Origin: Fibrobacteria bacterium
Lineage (GTDB): Bacteria; Fibrobacterota; Fibrobacteria; UBA11236
Length of the DNA stretch: 64,000 nucleotides
Direction: 5' to 3'
Assembly: GCA_025360005.1 (NCBI GenBank)
Contig: JANYDA010000030.1
Span: forward strand, 1-64,000
Part shown: positions 61,301-64,000 of the stretch, one piece after another
Numbering within the stretch: position 1 is the first letter of the stretch
How the letters are laid out: every line of letters begins with the position of its first letter
Notes under the pieces: generated by a model
What the model was told of the DNA's origin: nothing
What the model saw: the letters and a program-made list of their open reading frames with translations, nothing else
The model's database searches: none
Position numbers and translations under genes: made by a program

Positions 61301-64000
61301 TAGCCACCGATTTCTCGGGGGCCTTCGCGTTTTCCCTGGGGGCGGGAACCTATTCGCTCTCCTTAGCCAAGACGGGTTACCGCAGCGTTACCCGTTCCGC
61401 GCAACTGGCCTTGGGCGATAATAACGCGGCGCCGGATACGCTGGCGGCCTCGGTGGGCCGCCTGGCCGGACGGGTGCTTTCCGAGGGCGCCGGGGTGGCG
61501 GGGGCCTTCCTAACCCTGGCGGGCATTTCTCCCGAAGCGGGCGGCGGTACCTTCACGGCGGATGCGGACGGGCGCTTCGCGGGCGATAACCTGCCGGCCG
61601 GCACCTACGCCCTTACGGCCTCGGCGGACGGGTACTCGGACGGCAAGCTCGCCTCCTTAAGCCTTCCATCGGGCGGATTGGCGAATGCGGAACTGACCTT
61701 GATCCCAAATCGCGGGTCCCTGGCCGGCACGGTGAAAACCGCTGGGACGGCCGCCGCCAACGTGACGGTGGCGGCCAATGCCTACGGAGTCTCCCGCTCC
61801 GCCGTATCGGGGGCCGACGGGACCTACCGCATCGACAAACTGCCCGCCGGGGTGTTTTCCGTCGCCGCTTCGCTGGCGGGCTTCAGCCCCGATCGGTCCT
61901 ATGCGGACCAGACCCTGGCGGCGGACGCTGCCCTGGCCGGCCTGGATTTCAACCTGGCGCCGAACCTAGGTAGCCTGAACGGTACGGTAACCGGCACGTC
62001 AACGGCTGCCGGGATCCGCGTCTCCCTGGCCGGGAAGAAAGGCGGCCGGGCCTACGCCAGCTGCGACGGTTCCGGGAAATTCTCCTTCCCTTCCCTGGCC
62101 GCGGATACCTACACGCTTTCGCTCTCCGCCCCCGGCTACAAGCTTGCCGGCGCCACCCAGACTCCGGACATCGCCGTTACCGGACCCGCAGAATACAACC
62201 CCGCCTTGCTTCCCGCGGTATTCCGTCTGGAAGGGAAGCTCTTAAACCAAGCCGGCGCAGGCATCGCGGGCGTGCCGATGGAACTGCGCGTTTCCCAGGA
62301 CAAATTGAAATCCGTTTCCGGGGCGGACGGTTCCTATGCCTTTACGGACGTACCCGCGGGGCAGGATTACCAGCTCGCCTGCAAACCGCCCACTGCCGAC
62401 TACGATGCGCGCGACACTTCCTTTTCCCTGGACGTCTCCGCTCCCGCACAGGTGACCGCCAATCTCGCCACGCTTTCCCGCCAGGCCGCCGTTTCCGGCA
62501 TCGTGCTGCTCGACGATGTCCCCGTGGAAGGGGCCACCTTGCGGCTTACCGGCAACGGCAACAACCTGGCGGGCATAAGCCAACCCAACGGCGTATTCAA
62601 GCTGCCGGGCGTGGCCGGATCCGCTTCAGCCGTGAATATCTCCCTCTCCAAGGCCGGCGCCGCCACTTTGGACACGACGGTGAGCGTGAACGTGGCCGAA
62701 GCGAAAACGGGACTGATCCTGAAATTTAAAACGCTGAAGCTGGCCTTGACGGTGGCGATGCGGAGCTCCGAAGGCAAGCCCCTGGCCGCGGCCAAACTGG
62801 TGGTGGCCTCGCCGGGACGCCTGGACACTTCGGTTTCCGGATCGGACGGATCCATCGCCATTTCCGGGATCCCGGCCAACCAGACTCTCACGCTGGCCAC
62901 CTTGCTGGCCAGGGATCTTTACGACAATGCGGAAACCTCCGTTTTCCTCAAGGAACACGACACCACCGCGACCATCACCGCCGCCATCCACGCCTCCGTG
63001 GCCACGGTGGAAGTCCGCGATCAGGATGGGGCGGCCGTGAACGGCGCGGAAGTCCTCTTGAACGGCAGGAGCCAGGGGGCCGCCTCGCAGGGCAAAGCTG
63101 TATTCCGGAATCTCGCGGCGGGCACGTACCGGTTCGCCGCCGGCAAAGGGGCCTACAAGAGCGGGGCGGATCAGATCCTCACCTTTTCCGGGGATACCGC
63201 GGTCACGCTTACCTTGCCTCTGACCAAGGTGGAAGGCGGGCTCTACGGTAGCGTGCGTGATACGGGACTGGACGCGGGCGCGGGGGGACCCGTGGCCCGT
63301 TCCCTTCCGGGCGCCGTGGTGACGGCCATTGCGGGGACGGATACCTTGCGGGATACGGTGAATTCGCTTGGGCAGTATTTCCTCGCCGGCCTCTCCGATG
63401 GCCGCCGCTACGCCATCTCCCTTTCCCTGCCCGGGTATATGCCGTTGCAGGATTCCGTGCCGGGGACGCCCCAGGCCCAGAACCGCGACCTGCGCATGCT
63501 ACCTTTTCCGGGAACCGTGCTCGGCCGCGTGGAATCCGGATCCGCGGGCGTGGCCGTCGTCCTGTCCCATTCCGCCAGCGGGCAGGTCTCCATTTTCACC
63601 ACCAAGGCCGGGGGGTATTACGCCTTCACTGGCCTGCAGAACCGCAGCGACTATACCCTGCAAGCCATCGCCGGCCCGTCAAGCTCCCCGGCCGTTTCCT
63701 TCCAGGCCAACGGAAGCGCGGCCAAGCGGATCGATCCCGCGCTGGACCGCTGGGGTGGGGTAACGGGTACGATACGGGGGGGCGCCGCTCCGGGATCCGT
63801 TTTGGCGGGCGCCTTGGTCTCCGGCCGCAACGTTTTGACCGGCGGCCTCACGTGGACGCTTTCGGACTCGCTGGGAAAATACGCTTTGGCGGGCCTGGCC
63901 TCCGGATCCCATGAGATTTCCGTGGATCGCATAGGCTACCGTTCCCCCAAACCGGGTAACTTGGCCGTTACTAAGGGTATACTCGCCGCGGGCCAGGATT
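58366..64000 (+). CDS. Giant secreted protein of tandem carboxypeptidase-regulatory-like modules (3' end outside window)
   Basis: An open frame of at least 1878 codons runs off the right edge without a stop. The ATG at 58366 (1 nt after the barrel stop) gives a signal peptide with basic n-region MPSRPRIMK and core FLPIALLGLALG; ATG 58387 is an alternative. An N-terminal beta region and two fibronectin-III-like units (about 130-360; PTFSWTGDAPFYAILVSD, ILFRWAQVDGAVSYKIELLE) precede about 18 consecutive modules of about 75-90 residues. These have the CarboxypepD_reg pattern: a (G)xV(x)G..V...A, then a turn such as SDGLGAYELSLPAG, TDGNGGFSFSVPGG or SGADGTYRIDKLPAG, then a strand YxLSxxxxGY. Such beta-sandwich strings make long extracellular stalks. 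It is the last visible gene of the PKD-FecR-barrel unit. Confidence 0.9.
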   Translation, partial: MPSRPRIMKATARFLPIALLGLALGISQAALVLTQAPSGMRKQSADITLGWTGGKGRVHLRASTVPGGAQGALSHYDSLHLPSQLDNGSFTFKINPDIPAAYRNTDLRFGINYCILSDGIQASPEFIIIIESGNAPVLGSPANAASIQDLTPTFSWTGDAPFYAILVSDEPFKIGADGTVSGVSAIWQAITPFTTIRYGDPDPSGYNTVTAPPLISGKTYNWLVLNNYGNNSASTSKVAPVPASFVYSPSAPLPSALLLEPKDKDTIPGDDRILFRWAQVDGAVSYKIELLEEDLVDGSQADIALWKAGSTGGQVILDNATGLLRRYNYKWRVYAVGGNGAASLSEKRSFFYAIDVGEISLNVKNQAGQKVAYAPVKLNRLGGASSAVFQGGSTDNDGNLSVKNALLGGYEIRIENLDGYLPQVDTLIHNSTGVSRKTITLSPVPGKILGKISAAGSGTGVLNAKVTITGTDGSQWNVVSNSQGNYSLGVPLGNWQVSAQADGYTASAPASASLNAGAPAKTVDFPLIANKFTLSGTVQNSFTRQGIFGAVVTVTQGADTRSVRTDGNGGFSFSVPGGAVGLRVSSTGFASPEPLAVSVDGDKSVNLPLDPNASILSGRTRDASGTAVAKALVLATPKAGPVRSVISDGLGAYELSLPAGDWILSGSAKGYTSVTSRKFLLDVSKTVQGVDFEFAANRSILGGRVTVNGAGLAGARVSASDAWVLSDNSGYYQLALNAGTQSVSAAKDGFLIPRVYSVPVNQGDTVTGIDFAASGNAGLVKGKALAGGAGVVGAVIQAVNQSNGESFRRSTDGDGAYSLSLPGADYRVTASKEGFAQDRPVAFSLPAGGTLLDVDLRLIPDQGNITGTVGSGNASLGGCELAYRNATNPALAGKTVTDPQGRYSLSLQAGSAYALTASCPGYQVASGMSAALARGGLLSQDFNLAKAGAVLRGSVVDPHGAALAGVKVTAEKGGEAVAVATDFSGAFAFSLGAGTYSLSLAKTGYRSVTRSAQLALGDNNAAPDTLAASVGRLAGRVLSEGAGVAGAFLTLAGISPEAGGGTFTADADGRFAGDNLPAGTYALTASADGYSDGKLASLSLPSGGLANAELTLIPNRGSLAGTVKTAGTAAANVTVAANAYGVSRSAVSGADGTYRIDKLPAGVFSVAASLAGFSPDRSYADQTLAADAALAGLDFNLAPNLGSLNGTVTGTSTAAGIRVSLAGKKGGRAYASCDGSGKFSFPSLAADTYTLSLSAPGYKLAGATQTPDIAVTGPAEYNPALLPAVFRLEGKLLNQAGAGIAGVPMELRVSQDKLKSVSGADGSYAFTDVPAGQDYQLACKPPTADYDARDTSFSLDVSAPAQVTANLATLSRQAAVSGIVLLDDVPVEGATLRLTGNGNNLAGISQPNGVFKLPGVAGSASAVNISLSKAGAATLDTTVSVNVAEAKTGLILKFKTLKLALTVAMRSSEGKPLAAAKLVVASPGRLDTSVSGSDGSIAISGIPANQTLTLATLLARDLYDNAETSVFLKEHDTTATITAAIHASVATVEVRDQDGAAVNGAEVLLNGRSQGAASQGKAVFRNLAAGTYRFAAGKGAYKSGADQILTFSGDTAVTLTLPLTKVEGGLYGSVRDTGLDAGAGGPVARSLPGAVVTAIAGTDTLRDTVNSLGQYFLAGLSDGRRYAISLSLPGYMPLQDSVPGTPQAQNRDLRMLPFPGTVLGRVESGSAGVAVVLSHSASGQVSIFTTKAGGYYAFTGLQNRSDYTLQAIAGPSSSPAVSFQANGSAAKRIDPALDRWGGVTGTIRGGAAPGSVLAGALVSGRNVLTGGLTWTLSDSLGKYALAGLASGSHEISVDRIGYRSPKPGNLAVTKGILAAGQD

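Noticed and set aside
59700-64000. Possible CRISPR or DNA tandem-repeat array
   Set aside because: The periodicity is at protein level only. DNA copies of the module are strongly diverged, with no constant repeat and spacer structure.

Overview
The window looks like one contiguous piece of chromosome from a GC-rich, diderm (Gram-negative-type) bacterium. My best placement is the FCB group, most likely a Fibrobacterota relative. This is inferred from gene content only: an OmpA-family protein with a beta-helix head and thrombospondin type 3 repeats, PorV/PorQ-like barrels with an NPA turn near the N-terminus, a TolQ/TolR/TolR/AgmX-type cluster flanked by very large TPR proteins, many long surface-repeat proteins, and a Hc1-like small basic protein. 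I see no phage, insertion sequence, CRISPR array or rRNA. Two tRNAs are present.

Layout. 0.26-11.6 kb: a membrane Ser/Thr kinase with a PEGA domain, a convergent ilvD-aminotransferase operon, a large TPR/DUF3857/transglutaminase protein, an unrecognised protein, and an unusual FHA-transmembrane-lytic transglycosylase fusion. 11.9-15.5 kb: gap, pgk, tpiA and secG, with a good sigma70-like promoter and a strong terminator after gap. 15.6-18.6 kb: tRNA-Leu(GAG), psd, a protein carrying an endonuclease III-type [4Fe-4S] loop, a lipoprotein and the Hc1-like protein. 18.8-22.3 kb (minus): a peptide/nickel-type ABC importer (binding protein and two permeases) with no ATPase beside it.

22.6-35.4 kb is the most interesting region. 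It is a co-directional cluster encoding an OmpA-like peptidoglycan anchor, a PorV-like barrel/TPR protein, a 1247-residue TPR protein, a TolQ/ExbB/MotA-type stator, two TolR/ExbD-type proteins (one lacking the transmembrane Asp), an AgmX/TonB-like periplasm-spanning protein, an outer-membrane barrel and a lipoprotein. Together they look like a proton-driven trans-envelope machine, comparable to Tol-Pal, Ton or the myxobacterial Agl-Glt gliding motor.

35.4-41.8 kb: the rod-shape operon mreB-mreC-mreD-mrdA(PBP2)-rodA, followed by comF, with many non-ATG starts. 41.9 kb: tRNA-Ser(TGA). 42.1-45.8 kb: an Ig-like repeat surface protein with clustered EF-hand-like loops, and a small barrel. 45.8-49.1 kb (minus): patatin-like phospholipase, a penicillin-binding transpeptidase, oligoribonuclease. 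49.2-53.6 kb: fabF, class II fba (minus), xseA-xseB. 53.6-64 kb: a short unknown protein, then a tight operon of a PKD-type lipoprotein, a FecR-like protein, a PorV-like barrel and a giant secreted protein (at least 1878 codons) built of about 18 carboxypeptidase-regulatory-like modules, still open at the right edge.
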